A stretch of 64,000 nt of DNA, from contig CM035170.1 in assembly GCA_020205615.1 (NCBI GenBank), positions 117,561,674 through 117,625,673 of the forward strand. Direction: 5' to 3'. The DNA comes from Panax quinquefolius (Eukaryota > Streptophyta > Magnoliopsida > Apiales > Araliaceae). The first letter of the stretch is position 1; each line of letters opens with the position of its first letter. Made by a program: the position numbers and the translations under genes. Below are positions 46,290 to 56,525 of the stretch, one piece after another. Below the pieces are notes generated by a model that saw only the letters and a program-made list of their open reading frames with translations, had not been told where the DNA came from and did not search any database.

Positions 46290-46966
46290 TCATGTAAGTA
46301 GATGAAGAAGTCGGGATGAGGTCGACGGATTAGAAGGTCCATGATATGGAGTAAGATCGATCACATTAAATACAGGATCAATACCCATATTACTAGGAAG
46401 ATTTAACTCATAAGCATTAACACTAACCTTCTTTTTAACACGAAATGGACCAATCCTCTTGGCATGTACATTTTTCCATGTGCTGGGAGGTAACTTCTCA
46501 ACACAGTGTCGAAGCATCACCGATCATTCTTATGAACTCTTGGTACCGTGAATGAACATCTGCCAAACAAACTTATAATTTTCATTGTTTGAAATTAATT
46601 TTGTCTTATCTTCGCATGCAAATCATGAATGTGTGCAAAAGTTTCAAAGATACTCACTAGCTCTATATCAAAAGGAAGAGGACCAAGTCAATATGTTTCC
46701 TAGGTTGATAATCGATTGTAAATCGAAAGACTCGCTCCAGTAAAGCGATTAACCGAATTATTATAGGCAAACTCAGCCATAGGTAAAACTCTATCCCAAC
46801 TAAACACGTGATCACCTATAAAACATTTCACCAAATCATCTAGAATCCTATTAACTACCTCAGTTTGACCATCAGTCTGTGGGTGATAGGCGATTAAAAA
46901 CTTAAGTGTGGTATTTAGTTTCTTCCATATGGTTTTCCAAATATAACTCATGAATTTCACATCCAA
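46290..46966 (-). pseudogene. Integrase core and C-terminus, Gypsy element 3
   Basis: Core pieces FLIAYHPQTDGQTEVVNRIL and WDRVLPMAEFAYNNSVNRFT lie in the frame 46700-46966. The C-terminal KRIGPFRVKKKVSVNAYELN and VFNVIDLTPYHGP lie at 46290-46520. The Glu region and junctions are frameshifted. Confidence 0.85.
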
Positions 46967-47093
46967 TCATAAACTATAGACAAAGGCAAACCACGTAGCC
47001 TCACAACCTCACTAAAGAAAATTGATGCAATGTGTGAAACATCATCGATTTTGCTTCATGGAATAGAATGTGTCATCTTAGAAAAACCATTCA

Positions 47094-47543
47094 TTACAAC
47101 AAAAACGAAATCATGACCTCTAGGGGTCCGCGGTAACCCCATGACAAAATCCTTGCTAATTTCCTCCTATGGAGCATGGGTACCAGCAAAGGCATATACA
47201 ACCCTATGTTTTGCTTCCTTCCCTTAGCAGTTTGACACGTGCGACATTTGGAAAGAACACAAGCTACATCCCTCTTGAGGCTAGGCCAAAAGAACCTATC
47301 CTCTACAATCACAATGGTCTTGTCGCGACCAAAATTACATGCGATCCCTCCCGCATGTAACTCCCAAATTAAATTCTCACGCATAGACGTACTAGGAATA
47401 CACAAACGGGTGCCCTTAAAAAAAATACCCATCATGGATATGAAAATCGTCTGAGGGTGGTACACTAGAATTTTGTAAGGCAAAATACATCTCTCTAAAG
47501 TCTCGACAAGAAGGTTACTCATGGACAATACGCTCAAACCCAA
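47094..47543 (-). pseudogene. Integrase zinc-binding region, Gypsy element 3
   Basis: LIWELHAGGIACNFGRDKT, FFWPSLKRDV and CRTCQTAKGRKQN show the HHCC finger. The second His (usually in GHFG) reads Asn, so zinc binding would be lost. Confidence 0.8.
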
Positions 47544-47599
47544 TAACTTTCACACGCAAAATGTTAAGGAGAATAGATACCCTACTCAATGCATCAACG

Positions 47600-48311
47600 A
47601 TTTTGTTCTCTACCCCTCAACAATGCTTTAGGACAAAAGAATTGTCCTAAAGAAAATCAACACATTTAACGTGTCGATGACTCAACTTATTCTGGGAATG
47701 TATATACTGAAGTGCCTGATGATCAGAGTATAACACAAACTTCATAGGCAACAAATAATACCGCCAATACCTAAGCGCTTGAACTATTGCATAAAACTCC
47801 CTAGAATATCTTTGTTGGGCCTCATTTAGCTTCTTACTAAAAAATGCAACGGGATGACCCTCTTGACTTGGTATCCCCCTATACGTTTGCCGAAAGCGTC
47901 ACATGCTACCTGAAGAACATTGCTAAAATTTGATAGCGCGAGGACAGATGCCCGTGTCAACATATCCTTAATCTCCACAAAGGCTTTGGCAGCCGATATA
48001 AACCAAACAAACTCCTTTTTCTTTAAGCAATCGGTGACGGGAGCCATAATGGTACTAAATTTCCTAATGAACCTTCTATAAAAAGTAGCAAGTTCGTGGA
48101 AGCTTCTAGCTTCATGTATATTAGAAGGTTCTTGCCACTCTTTAATAGCCTTTACCTTTTCAGGGTCAACAGAGACCCCATCTTTGAAGATAACAAACTC
48201 GAGAAATATGACAGATTTTTGCACAAAAGAATACTTTTTCAGATTAATATAAAGTTTCTCATGCTGGAGAGCGCACAAAACTTGGCACAAGTGAAGTAAG
48301 TGTTCTTCTCG
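47600..48311 (-). pseudogene. RT thumb and RNase H remnant, Gypsy element 3
   Basis: The frame 47826-48290 has LCALQHEKLYINLKKYSF, DGVSVDPEKVKAIKEWQEP, FYRRFIRKFSTIMAPVTDCL and the start of the RNase H domain with VACDAFGKRIGG. RNase H continues broken to about 47600 (SDHQALQ- and RHVK-like strings). Confidence 0.8.
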
Positions 48312-48319
48312 GCTGCGAC
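48312..48319. repeat. Left 8-bp TSD (GCTGCGAC) of nested TIR element
   Basis: Repeated at 48928-48935; lies in the RT sequence coding for ..YSRS. Confidence 0.8.
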
Positions 48320-48927
48320 CTGTGTTACTCGGACTCGGGTGTTGGATGCGAGTACGAATCTAAGTGACGGACACGTGAAGTCAAAAAATAGAGGATACGC
48401 GGATATGGATCCAAATTTGGACACAAAAGGGATACGAGATGTTATGATTTTTAATAATAATCTTTATATTGTCCAATTCTTATAGACATGCATTTATCAT
48501 GAAACTCAGGTTCAAGTGCAAAATATAAAAAACAGGGAAGAATTGAACTCATGAAACTTTAGGGGCTAAAACGAAAGAAAACGAAAGTATAGGACTGATA
48601 TGTAATTTTTCAAGGGCTATTTTGAACTTTCAGAAAACCTGAGGGACTAAATTAAAAAATTATAAAAATTATGGGGTACCTAATTGTAATTTTGCAAGGA
48701 CATTTTAAAACCCGACCAAACTCGTTGCAACGCAGAGAAGAAGGAAACATGTGACTGGTAAGTTCTCATTCCTCTTTCTTCTTCCTCCTTTCTCGTCTCT
48801 TCTTCTTCTCCGATGAACAACCGCCGTATCCGAATTCTGTGGCTGTATCCCGTACGGATCCCGCACCCGTACCAATGTCGTGTCGACACGGGTACTCCAC
48901 CAAAAATGGCGAGTCCGAGTAACACAA
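48320..48927. mobile_element. Non-autonomous TIR element, 8-bp TSD (hAT-type MITE)
   Basis: The terminal inverted repeat TGTGTTACTCGGACTCG is present at both ends, with 8-bp duplication GCTGCGAC. It splits the RT coding sequence right after the ILIYS part of the YxDD loop, giving an exact internal proof of insertion. At 608 bp it has no transposase; GC-rich terminal 60-100 bp contrast with an AT-rich middle. Eight-bp duplications are characteristic of hAT, though the terminal bases are not the typical CAGGG. Confidence 0.8.
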
Positions 48928-48935
48928 GCTGCGAC
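48928..48935. repeat. Right 8-bp TSD (GCTGCGAC)
   Basis: Matches 48312-48319. Confidence 0.8.
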
Positions 48936-49245
48936 TATAAATGAGAATGCCATCAAAATAAACCACTACAAACTTATCAATAAAAATCGCAACACCTGAT
49001 TTATAACTTTCGTAAAGGTGCTAGGTGCATTGGTTAGACCAAAGGGTTGGACTAACCACTCATAAAGATCGTCACTAGTCTTGAAAGCAGTTTTCCACTC
49101 GTCTCCGTCACAAATACGAACTTGGTGATATCCATTACGTAGATCTATTTTGGTGTACACGCGAGCTCCACTCATCATATCTAACATGTCATCAAGCCTA
49201 GGTATAAGAAACATATACTTGACGATGATCTAATTGATGACTCGA
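48936..49245 (-). pseudogene. RT palm remnant, Gypsy element 3
   Basis: Minus-strand [51 protein letters not shown] and LTNAPSTF; then the ILIYS segment in the next frame. The catalytic position reads FDGI instead of FDDI, so one catalytic Asp is lost. Confidence 0.85.
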
Positions 49246-49249
49246 CCAT

Positions 49250-50570
49250 GACAATTTAGGTTGTGAACCATATAGTTAACCAAAACCACTTGGATCTATT
49301 GAGTTGGTTAACTAGTTTTTAGGTTATGGATTGGTTCAGTTTTGGACCCATATTATTAATTACAAATATGAGTTGAAACTAGTTTAACTAGTTTAGACCC
49401 ATATTAGTCTATAATATTGCTGGACCAGTGCTTCTGAATCTGAGCCGCTCCTTGTACCTAGATTGCCCCGGATCAAACCTTATTTCATCTGCTCCGTATA
49501 CAACCAAGAAGGTGTGGGAGCCATATAATCCTTGTTGTCAAAAGGGTTTCCAGAAGCCACCTGAATGTTCAATCAGAAGGATTAAAATTGTAAAAAGAAC
49601 AAAGCAACATACACGTGTATATGTATACACACATTATTATAACTACAACCCAAATTCTTAGAAAATGAAAAATGAGCCAAGTAACCAACCAGGTCATGAA
49701 ACTTCAAAATATGGGTTGAAACTAGTTTAACTAGTTTTGACCCATATTAGTCTATAATATTTATACTATTACACAAAGGAAAGATTGGATATAAAATATT
49801 TTGAGATATTATTTTAAATTGAATTCATACTTTTTGGTATCGTTTTATTTTTTTTGAAAAATGGAAAAAAAAAGAAAAAAGAAAAAGAGAATTGAAAAAA
49901 GCGTAATAAAAGTATTAATAATTTTTTTCATTTTAATTAATATAGAAATTATTATTATAAATTATTTTGGAAGTGTTTCTAATAAAAAATATTTTCTTAA
50001 TACTTATTTATTCACATCAATGTTAAATTTTTATTTTCAAACTTGGCTTTAAAAATTAAAATGAGATTCTTTTTGTATAACAGTGTAATAGTAATATTTT
50101 TTTTATTTTTACAATTTTATCTTGTATGAACTTGAAAATTAAATTAATATTTTCTATTCGCAACCGACAAATTTTTGGTTGCTTTCGCTTCCAAAAACGT
50201 TAATAATTGTGTAGAGAGGAATGATTGTGTTAAAGCTTTCTTAAGATACATGTATTATCCATGTTTAATTTACGTCCATTCTAATATAATTTTTTTATCC
50301 TCAACTGTTATTTTTATAAGTTTTTTTAAAAAGAAAATGTTTTTTTGTGACGAATGGACTTTGAGAAATATACTAACTATATGGATGGATTATGAAGTAG
50401 TGCTTAGCTAAGAAGGAAGAAAATATGGGTTGACCTGAATTAGGACCATAACCATATGAGTCCAAACCATATTATATGTATTTTAAATGGATAATATGGT
50501 TTTAGTTCCTAATGGACCCATAACTCATTCTGAAAATCATAACCAACTAAATCCATATTTTGCCACTCCT
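49250..50570. mobile_element. hAT-like non-autonomous insertion in the RT gene
   Basis: The RT coding sequence is interrupted between ..RMCCDE (right, about 50565) and ..[12 protein letters not shown] (left, about 49240). The inserted 1.3 kb is AT-rich with degenerate inverted ends: the right end reads ATATTTTGCCACTCCT, the left end CATGACAATTTAGGTTG, and both sides carry GGTTAAC / GGACCCATA motifs. A clean target duplication was not found. Within it a block (GTTGAAACTAGTTTAACTAG..) occurs twice (49381-49420 and 49712-49757), enclosing about 285 bp of different composition. Confidence 0.55.
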
Positions 50571-50811
50571 CATCACAACACATCCTCAAACTCCCATTAG
50601 CCTTTGGGGTAAACAAGGCTGGCACAACACAAGGGCCAAGACTCGCGCGCACAAAACCCTTATTCAACAAATCACCTACTTGGCATCTCATCTCCATAGG
50701 GTTCATCCTATAAGGGGGTAGGTTAGGTAAAAAAAAACCCGATACGAGGCAAATAACATGTTGGACATCTCTAAGAGGTGGTAATCCGCTAGGTAATTCA
50801 CTAGGTATCAC
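50571..50811 (-). pseudogene. RT N-terminal remnant, Gypsy element 3
   Basis: Minus-strand GLPPLRDVQH, NLPPYRMNPMEMRCQVGDLL, CVVPALFTPKANGSLRMCC. Typical start of a Gypsy RT; it breaks at the hAT-like insert. Confidence 0.85.
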
Positions 50812-52050
50812 ATCAGTAAACTCATGAGAATCTGCCTAATATCACTAGATTCAACACTACTACTCTTTTTAGGAACGTTCCTAACCTCCCTAGCCAAAAC
50901 AACGTACACAACCTTCTCCTCTCTCACACTCCTCTCAAAGGCCCTCTAACTAAGGATATGGAGAAATTTGGTTTCTTATACAGGCATATTATTCTCTTTT
51001 AGTTGACCATTGGGAGACAGTCAAGGTCTCACAGGTGCTAAAGTAATCTTATGTCCCTTGTGTGAACACATAAGTATTCGATTTCCCATAATAGGTCACG
51101 TCATGATCATATAGCCAAGGTCGCCCTAAAAGAATGTGTGCAACATCCATAGAAAGGACATCACACCAATCTTTTTCCTCATAACCCTTAAGGTGGATCG
51201 ACACTAAACACCTATGTGACACATGAATAGATGTCTTATTGACCCAATCAACACTATAAGGTTGGGGGTGTGGTTATGCCTTTAGCTTCAATCGTTCTAC
51301 AACTGTCTTGGCAATCACATTTAAACAAATTCTCCTATCAATGATCAGCTTGGAAGAGATACATTACCATCTCCTCTGTTATATGTCTAGCGGTTCTCTT
51401 TCGATCTTCCTCCTTAGGACCGAAGATGCACCTCATAACATTCAATGGTTGATCAATTTGTTCAAGCTGCTCATCCGCCTCCTCATCCTCCGTGTATTAC
51501 TCACCTTCCCTAGACTCACTTTCTTCATCCCGCCCTTCATGAACCACTCCCACTCAATGTTTGTTAGGGCACTCAATGACTTGTGGCCAAGCTCTTTGCA
51601 GGAGAAACACCTATCCCTGCTATTGATGGTAGGTTTGGGTACTGGAATACTCTTCCTTAGTTTAGGGTCCTGATTGGTCCACTCACAATGTTATTAGCCC
51701 TAGAAGTGTCTTTAGGTGTGTAAAAAGACTTGCTGCCAGTATCAAGCGTCCATTAAATTGACTCCAAATAAGAGGTCTCCTCTGAAAAGTGGATCTCCTC
51801 ACATCAGATTCTCGATCCGAGGAAAACTAGATAAGCATCATCTAAAAAAGTGAGTCACCGGGAAAAATCTGGAATTTAATATCATCTCTCAACCCCTCTC
51901 TAAACTTAATGATGGTCAACCCCGTCTCTTCAACGAGCTCACAACGCTCCATCAACTCCCTATACCTATTGACATAATCAGAGACGTACAAATTGTCTTG
52001 CCTCAGATTTGTAAACTGTTCAAACATCCTATTCTTGTGACCGATGGGTA
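50812..52050 (-). pseudogene. Protease and gag C-terminal remnant, Gypsy element 3
   Basis: From 52050 downward: IGHKNRMFEQFTNLRQDNLY and VSDYVNRYRELMERCELVEE (gag, 51842-52040), then CFSCKELGHKS (zinc knuckle, about 51575-51610; the last Cys is displaced by a frameshift), then a poorly preserved protease region to 50812. Confidence 0.7.
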
Positions 52051-52767
52051 TGTAACACCCCAGTCGCACATTGAAAGATATGAGAAAAAATTGTCTGTAT
52101 ATAAGGAATTAGGTAACTACCAATAATACCTTCAAGTCGTAACTTTTGGGTGAGCCTGTGGTGGGCTAAGATGACCCAAGAAGATATTATTGGGCCAGTG
52201 GTTTAAGGCCTTATTTGGATGGATGTTATTCGATTCAAACTTGGGATTTGACCCGAGATTTGTTCCGGACTCGGGATTTGGCCCGAGTTGTTTCATATGG
52301 TATCAAAGCCGACTCAAATGCCTCGGGTCGAGTCATCCGATCGGGTCACGGAGGTGGGGACACGAAGGTTGGTGGTATTATTCCACAATGGAGAAAAGAG
52401 GTCCGGGAGGTGGGGACACGAAGCCACCAGATTATCTCCACAAACGGCTAGAGAGGCAAAGATCTATGGACCGTAGTGTGTGTGGATCTGCTCGACGGGG
52501 ATGTCGAGAAATTTAAGTGGGGAGTTTGTAACACTTCAAATTCCACATCGAAAGATATGGAAAAAATTTATCTCAGATATAAAGAATTAAGTAACTACCA
52601 ATAGTATTTTCAAGTGACCTTTTGAGTGAGCATTGCAGGGCTAAGATGACCCAAGAAGATATTATCGAGCCAAATGGTTTAAGGCCTTATTTGGATGGAT
52701 GTTATTCGATTCGGACTTGGATTTGACTCGAGATTTGTTAGGACTCGGATTCAACCGGGTTGTTTTG
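52051..52767 (+). mobile_element. TRIM (terminal-repeat retrotransposon in miniature) nested in gag
   Basis: Direct terminal repeats of about 245 bp: 52051-52295 (TGTAACACCCC..GTTGTTTCA) and 52527-52767 (TGTAACACTTC..GGGTTGTTTT). Between them are a tRNA-Met-type primer binding site TGGTATCAAAGCC (52298-52310), about 210 bp without coding potential, and a purine tract AAGTGGGGAG (52515-52524). Total about 717 bp. Flanks GGGTA/TGGTA are a probable imperfect target duplication. Both LTRs share AGATGACCCAAGAAGATATT and GGTTTAAGGCCTTATTTGGA. Confidence 0.88.
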
Positions 52768-53460
52768 TGGTAGATAATATTTTCGGAGACGGATTTTCAT
52801 TTCTACCCAATGCCTAATGGGTGGATCCCTCAAACGTTAAATGTCTCTCTCAACACTAGCCCAGTACAAATTCGCTTGTTTGACTAACTTCATCTTGGCA
52901 TAGCGAACTCTACGCTCATCGGACATCTCATACCAATCGAAATATTTATCCATATTGGACAACCAATCAAGGAAGACTTTAGTATGAGACCTACCGTCAA
53001 ACTCGGATTTTCTTGGTGTCATCATTATAACCTTAGTCATAAAGGTCAACATTCCTAGGTCCATGGTATCTAGAATCTTTACGTTCACCATACCCAACGT
53101 CTCGATGTCTACGGTCTCGTCTCTCGAGGTACTCAATATTTTGAAGATCAAGGTTTTGGTACTCAATATTTCTAGGCTCAAGGTGTTCCCTTGACCTATT
53201 CAGCTCAGGTTCTCCCTCAGGTATTTCTTCATTAACATGAATGCCATCATTTCCCGCATTTTCTCTTATAGGCTCAACTAAAGGTTGTGTTCGTCACTCA
53301 ACGACTCGTACCCTCTCAGATAATATGACAAGTTCCTCAGACATAGCATCCACACAGTTTTCTATATTAGCCATTTTAGTGATTAAGAGATCTAATTGGT
53401 CGTTTATTGTTGGGCCATATTGAGTTCTACTACGGGCCATCATGATGAAAATGCAATACT
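52768..53460 (-). pseudogene. gag N-terminal remnant, Gypsy element 3
   Basis: Minus-strand frame 52837-53181 with KSEFDGRSHTKVFLDWLSNM, YFDWYEMSDERRVRYAKMKL and ANLYWASVERD (retrotransposon gag family). Upstream pieces reach about 53443. Confidence 0.8.
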
Positions 53461-53612
53461 GAGATAATTAATTGTAGCAATTAAATTATAATTTACAACA
53501 AATGCAATCGCACTTTTCAAAATATCTACAATTACGACTAAATGATGTCCAACTAAATAGGAATAATGTGCAGTTTAAGAGAATAAAACCAAACGTGTTT
53601 TGAAAAATTTAG

Positions 53613-53890
53613 TACTCCCTCCGTCCCAGGATAAAAGTCCTAGTTGATTTTTTCCGCATATTAAGAAAGATGACAAAATGACAAAATTGTCCATATTTAA
53701 ATTCTCATTTAATTGCATAGTTTTCTGCACATTACTAATGATGCTCCATAATAGAGGAAATATAACAATTAATAATAAGAGTATTATAGGCAAATTATTA
53801 TAAAAAATAGATCATTTAAGGTAAGTAGACATTTAATTTGGAACTACTTGAAATAGTAATAAAGACTTTTATCCTAGGACGGAGGGAGTA
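53613..53890. mobile_element. Stowaway MITE nested in Gypsy element 3
   Basis: CTCCCTCCGTCCCAGGATAA at 53615 and its inverse TTATCCTAGGACGGAGGGAG ending at 53888, flanked by TA on both sides. 274 bp, the canonical Stowaway terminus. Confidence 0.92.
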
Positions 53891-54524
53891 CTAAACAGCG
53901 AGTAAAAAAAATCCAAGTAATTGAAGTCCTTATCCTATATTTTGTGAAAAGTTTTAGAAGCAGTTTTTGTTCTTTTTTTCACCTAACTGATCATAAAGTG
54001 TGAGACAGAGGTGAAAACTACCAAGGTTACAAGTTTAAGGAAAGAATCAGGGTAGAAAACGAATTTGCCAGAAGCTATTGGGACAGAGTGGTAATTTAGT
54101 GAGGAAAATATAATGGGTTGGGCGAATTAGGAAAGCTAGAAATTTTAGGGTTATCGCCCTTGTTTCTAAAACAAACGCAGCAGCGAATATGAAGATGAGA
54201 ATGGAGAGAGAGTTCAATGATAGCGACGCGCATAGTATGTATTCTTGCACTTCTCTTCTTCTCATTCTCTGTGTCTTTTTTGGTCCTTTTTCGCTTCTTT
54301 TCTTTTCCTTTCCAATCGCGGTTTGGTATAGTTTTAGTATGTTGGCGGTATGGAGGTACTTAGGGGAGGGAGGCTGCACCTCACTGAAATTTTTTTTCTT
54401 CCTTATATAGCTATAGGGGCAAAAATAGAATTTCATAAATCAAAGGAATATATAAAAAAAATTGAAGTTAAAACTTAAAACTTTAAATAGCCAGTAAGCA
54501 CCAAGACAACCCATGACCCAAAGG

Positions 54525-54685
54525 AACAAGCTTCATAAATCTTTCTCTCTCTAAGAGTACGTATATGTGCTTCATAAATTTCTCAAGTGAACAAGCTTCA
54601 CAAATCTTTCTCTCTCTCTGTATTCTGAGACTTCATAAATTTCTAATGAACAAGCTTCATAAATCTTTCTCTCTCCTGCAAGTCT
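54525..54685. repeat. Three tandem repeats of about 56 bp
   Basis: GAACAAGCTTCA(T/C)AAATCTTTCTCTCTC occurs three times, alternating with a shorter CTTCATAAATTTCT block; probably in the leader of the hAT element. Confidence 0.85.
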
Positions 54686-54997
54686 GCAACAGTGCCACCG
54701 GTGAGTATGAATGTATGATACTTTATTCTCTAAGATTAATGTTAATATGTTATACTTAATAGTTAATAGTTAATACTTCTAAGTTCTAATGTTAGTGATA
54801 AGATTTGTGGATTTTAGGGTTTAAATCTACTTAACGATTGATGGATTTAATTTTTAATTTTTAATCTCACTTGAAATTGGGGGTTTTTTAAATTGGGGGT
54901 TTCATGGATTATCGATATACCAAATTGGTCTGCTTAAGCAGTTTCTTCTTAATGTCGTTGTGTATCCTCGAGTTTATTTGTTGTTGAAATTGGCTTT

Positions 54998-55204
54998 GAT
55001 TTTTTGCGGTTACTCTTACTTGCGGTGGAGAGGATATTTTCAGCGATGAATATTATTAAAACCACTCTCCGAAACCAAATGGGCGATAAATGGTTGAGTG
55101 ATTGTTTGGTTCCTTACATTGAAAATGATGTATTTGAAACTATTGATAATGAAGCTATCTTAGAACATTTTCAAGCTATGGGGTCTAGGAGGATAGCATT
55201 GTAA
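54998..55204 (+). pseudogene. hAT transposase C-terminal dimerisation domain fragment
   Basis: LLLAVERIFSAMNIIKTTLR, NQMGDKWLSDCLVPYIENDV and LEHFQAMGSRR: the conserved hAT C-terminal dimerisation motif (usually SVERAFSAMNIIK..LRN.MGDE.L.DCL). It ends at a TAA (55202-55204). The N-terminal zinc finger and catalytic core are absent, so it is a deletion derivative. Confidence 0.8.
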
Positions 55205-55533
55205 TTTGAAAACATTATTATGATTAGTTCAAATTTTCTTTATTTAACTTTAACAAAAAAATCAGTTAAAATCCGCACCCGCTGGATAAAATTCCTGGAT
55301 CCGCCCCTGTATGTTGGTGATGGTGATATGACTGCCGATCAGAGTACTGAGTGACTATCTTTGAAGCTGGTTGGTCGTCGTTGTTTAGATCGTCAATCTT
55401 GGGTCGATGGATGGTTGGGTAATTTTGGGGATGAGCAAACTGGTTGATGATGATAGAAGCGGTGGTGGTGGCTACGTGCTTGATGGTTTTGGCAGGACTT
55501 CCGACGATGACATGTGAAGAGTGATTTTCAAGG

Positions 55534-55551
55534 TGCGACTTTGATACCACA
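55534..55551 (-). other. Primer binding site of Gypsy element 3
   Basis: On the minus strand TGGTATCAAAGTCGCACC, just inside the 5' LTR (55554); tRNA-Met type. Confidence 0.8.
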
Positions 55552-55553
55552 AA

Positions 55554-55918
55554 TGATGTAGGACAACCTTTGTAAAGCGAATTTTGTTATTAATTGATAT
55601 ATATGTAGAACTAGGATTTAAGCTCTACGCTTGAACTCTAGGGTTTAGAGACTTAACTCGGCGTCTATTAACTCTAGATAAATATCTCCACGATATAAGA
55701 AAAGTCAATAATAATCTCAATATTTAGAATGTCCTTCGTGTGAAGATTCTATCGGTATTTAAACAAAACAACCTTAAATTAGATTTGGGGACCAAGAAAA
55801 TAACTAAAGACAAAAATACCCCAACTAATTAAAACAAGTCCATAATAATGAATAAACAAAATAAATAAACAAGGTAATAAACAAGGGAACTAAATCATCG
55901 ATCCCCAATTCCCCATCA
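55554..55918 (-). repeat. 5' LTR of Gypsy element 3
   Basis: TGATGTAGGACAACCTTTGT.. to ..TTCCCCATCA; matches 45703-46035 with about 50 bp of extra sequence and substitutions. Confidence 0.85.
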
Positions 55919-55923
55919 TAATT
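55919..55923. repeat. Right TSD (TAATT) of Gypsy element 3
   Basis: Matches 45698-45702. Confidence 0.8.
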
Positions 55924-56303
55924 CCTTCTTTTCCATTCATTGATACTGATGATAACTTCAATACTGGGGGCCGTCTATAAGAGAAAAAGTAAATGTAGAG
56001 TTATTATTATTGTTGCAAGGGTTGATCATAGTTACTTCATTTTGATGAGAAAATGGGCTGTTTTAGAAAAACACTGCCAATGTGAGATTAATGCTAGGTT
56101 CATAAAGAAGGAAGTCAGACTGGGCCGAGTATCAGGATGTTCAATTATTAGTTTTGCAGAACTTTAGCTGATAATATAGAGATCCGACTAAAGGTTGAGT
56201 GACGTACTTGCTGAAGACGAGTATAACCATCAGATGTTGACAATAACTATTTAGGTAGTTTATGAACTAAAAGTAAACATAAGTCGAAACGGAGGGTGAA
56301 GGT

Positions 56304-56525
56304 TACAGGGTGCATGTGTTTTTTTTGGTTTCCCAAGGTATTCTTAGACTCACACTTTAAGCTTGCCCATGTCTAATCCTCTGAGGTGCTGTCGGGCGTC
56401 GAAACTGGGACCTCTCCCAAGAAAGTTTGCTGCATCCACAAGGGCTCGAAAGCAAAACCTCTTGCTTAAGCGACCAGAGCTCCTTCCACTGAAGCCAATG
56501 TTCGTTGGTACAGGGTGCATGTGTT
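56304..56525 (-). mobile_element. tRNA-derived SINE with 17-bp target duplications
   Basis: The TSD TACAGGGTGCATGTGTT lies at 56304-56320 and 56509-56525. The 188-bp body (56321-56508), read on the minus strand, begins CCAACGAACATTGGCTTCAG, has a box-A-like TGGCTTCAGTGGAAGGAGC and a box-B-like GGTTTTGCTTTCGAGCCC, and ends in an A-rich tail (CCAAAAAA). A long TSD, pol III boxes and A tail define a SINE; family unknown. Confidence 0.88.

Larger units (their letters stand above)
54346..55308 (+). mobile_element. Internally deleted hAT element (left border uncertain)
   Basis: The right end CCTGGATCCGCCCCTG (55293-55308) is the usual terminus of a plant hAT group. Before it lies the transposase C-terminal exon. 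Upstream are TATATAG (about 54404) and a TC-rich leader with tandem repeats and a possible splice donor (CACCG/GTGAGTA, about 54699). An 8-bp string TATGTTGG follows the right end and also occurs at 54338-54345, a candidate target duplication, but the left terminus there does not match the right one well. Confidence 0.5.
45703..55918 (-). mobile_element. Ty3/Gypsy LTR retrotransposon 3 (Reina-like), minus strand, with five nested insertions
   Basis: Bounded by direct LTRs of about 0.3-0.37 kb (45703-46035 and 55554-55918) and TSD TAATT. Read on the minus strand: 5' LTR, primer binding site TGGTATCAAAGTCGCACC (55534-55551), gag, protease, RT, RNase H, integrase, 3' LTR. Small LTRs and integrase end motifs NMGIDPVFNVIDLTPYHG suggest the Reina group of chromoviruses (inference). 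Removing the inserted TRIM, two hAT-like pieces, a TIR element and a Stowaway leaves about 6.3 kb, a normal size for that group. All frames are damaged. Confidence 0.88.

Noticed and set aside
48680..48966. Three overlapping minus-strand frames in the TIR element
   Set aside because: They run from RT coding sequence into the inserted element across its border; composite chance frames.
54189..54410. 73-codon frame beginning MKMRMEREF
   Set aside because: Hydrophobic low-complexity translation of TC-rich leader sequence in the Gypsy/hAT region; no domain.
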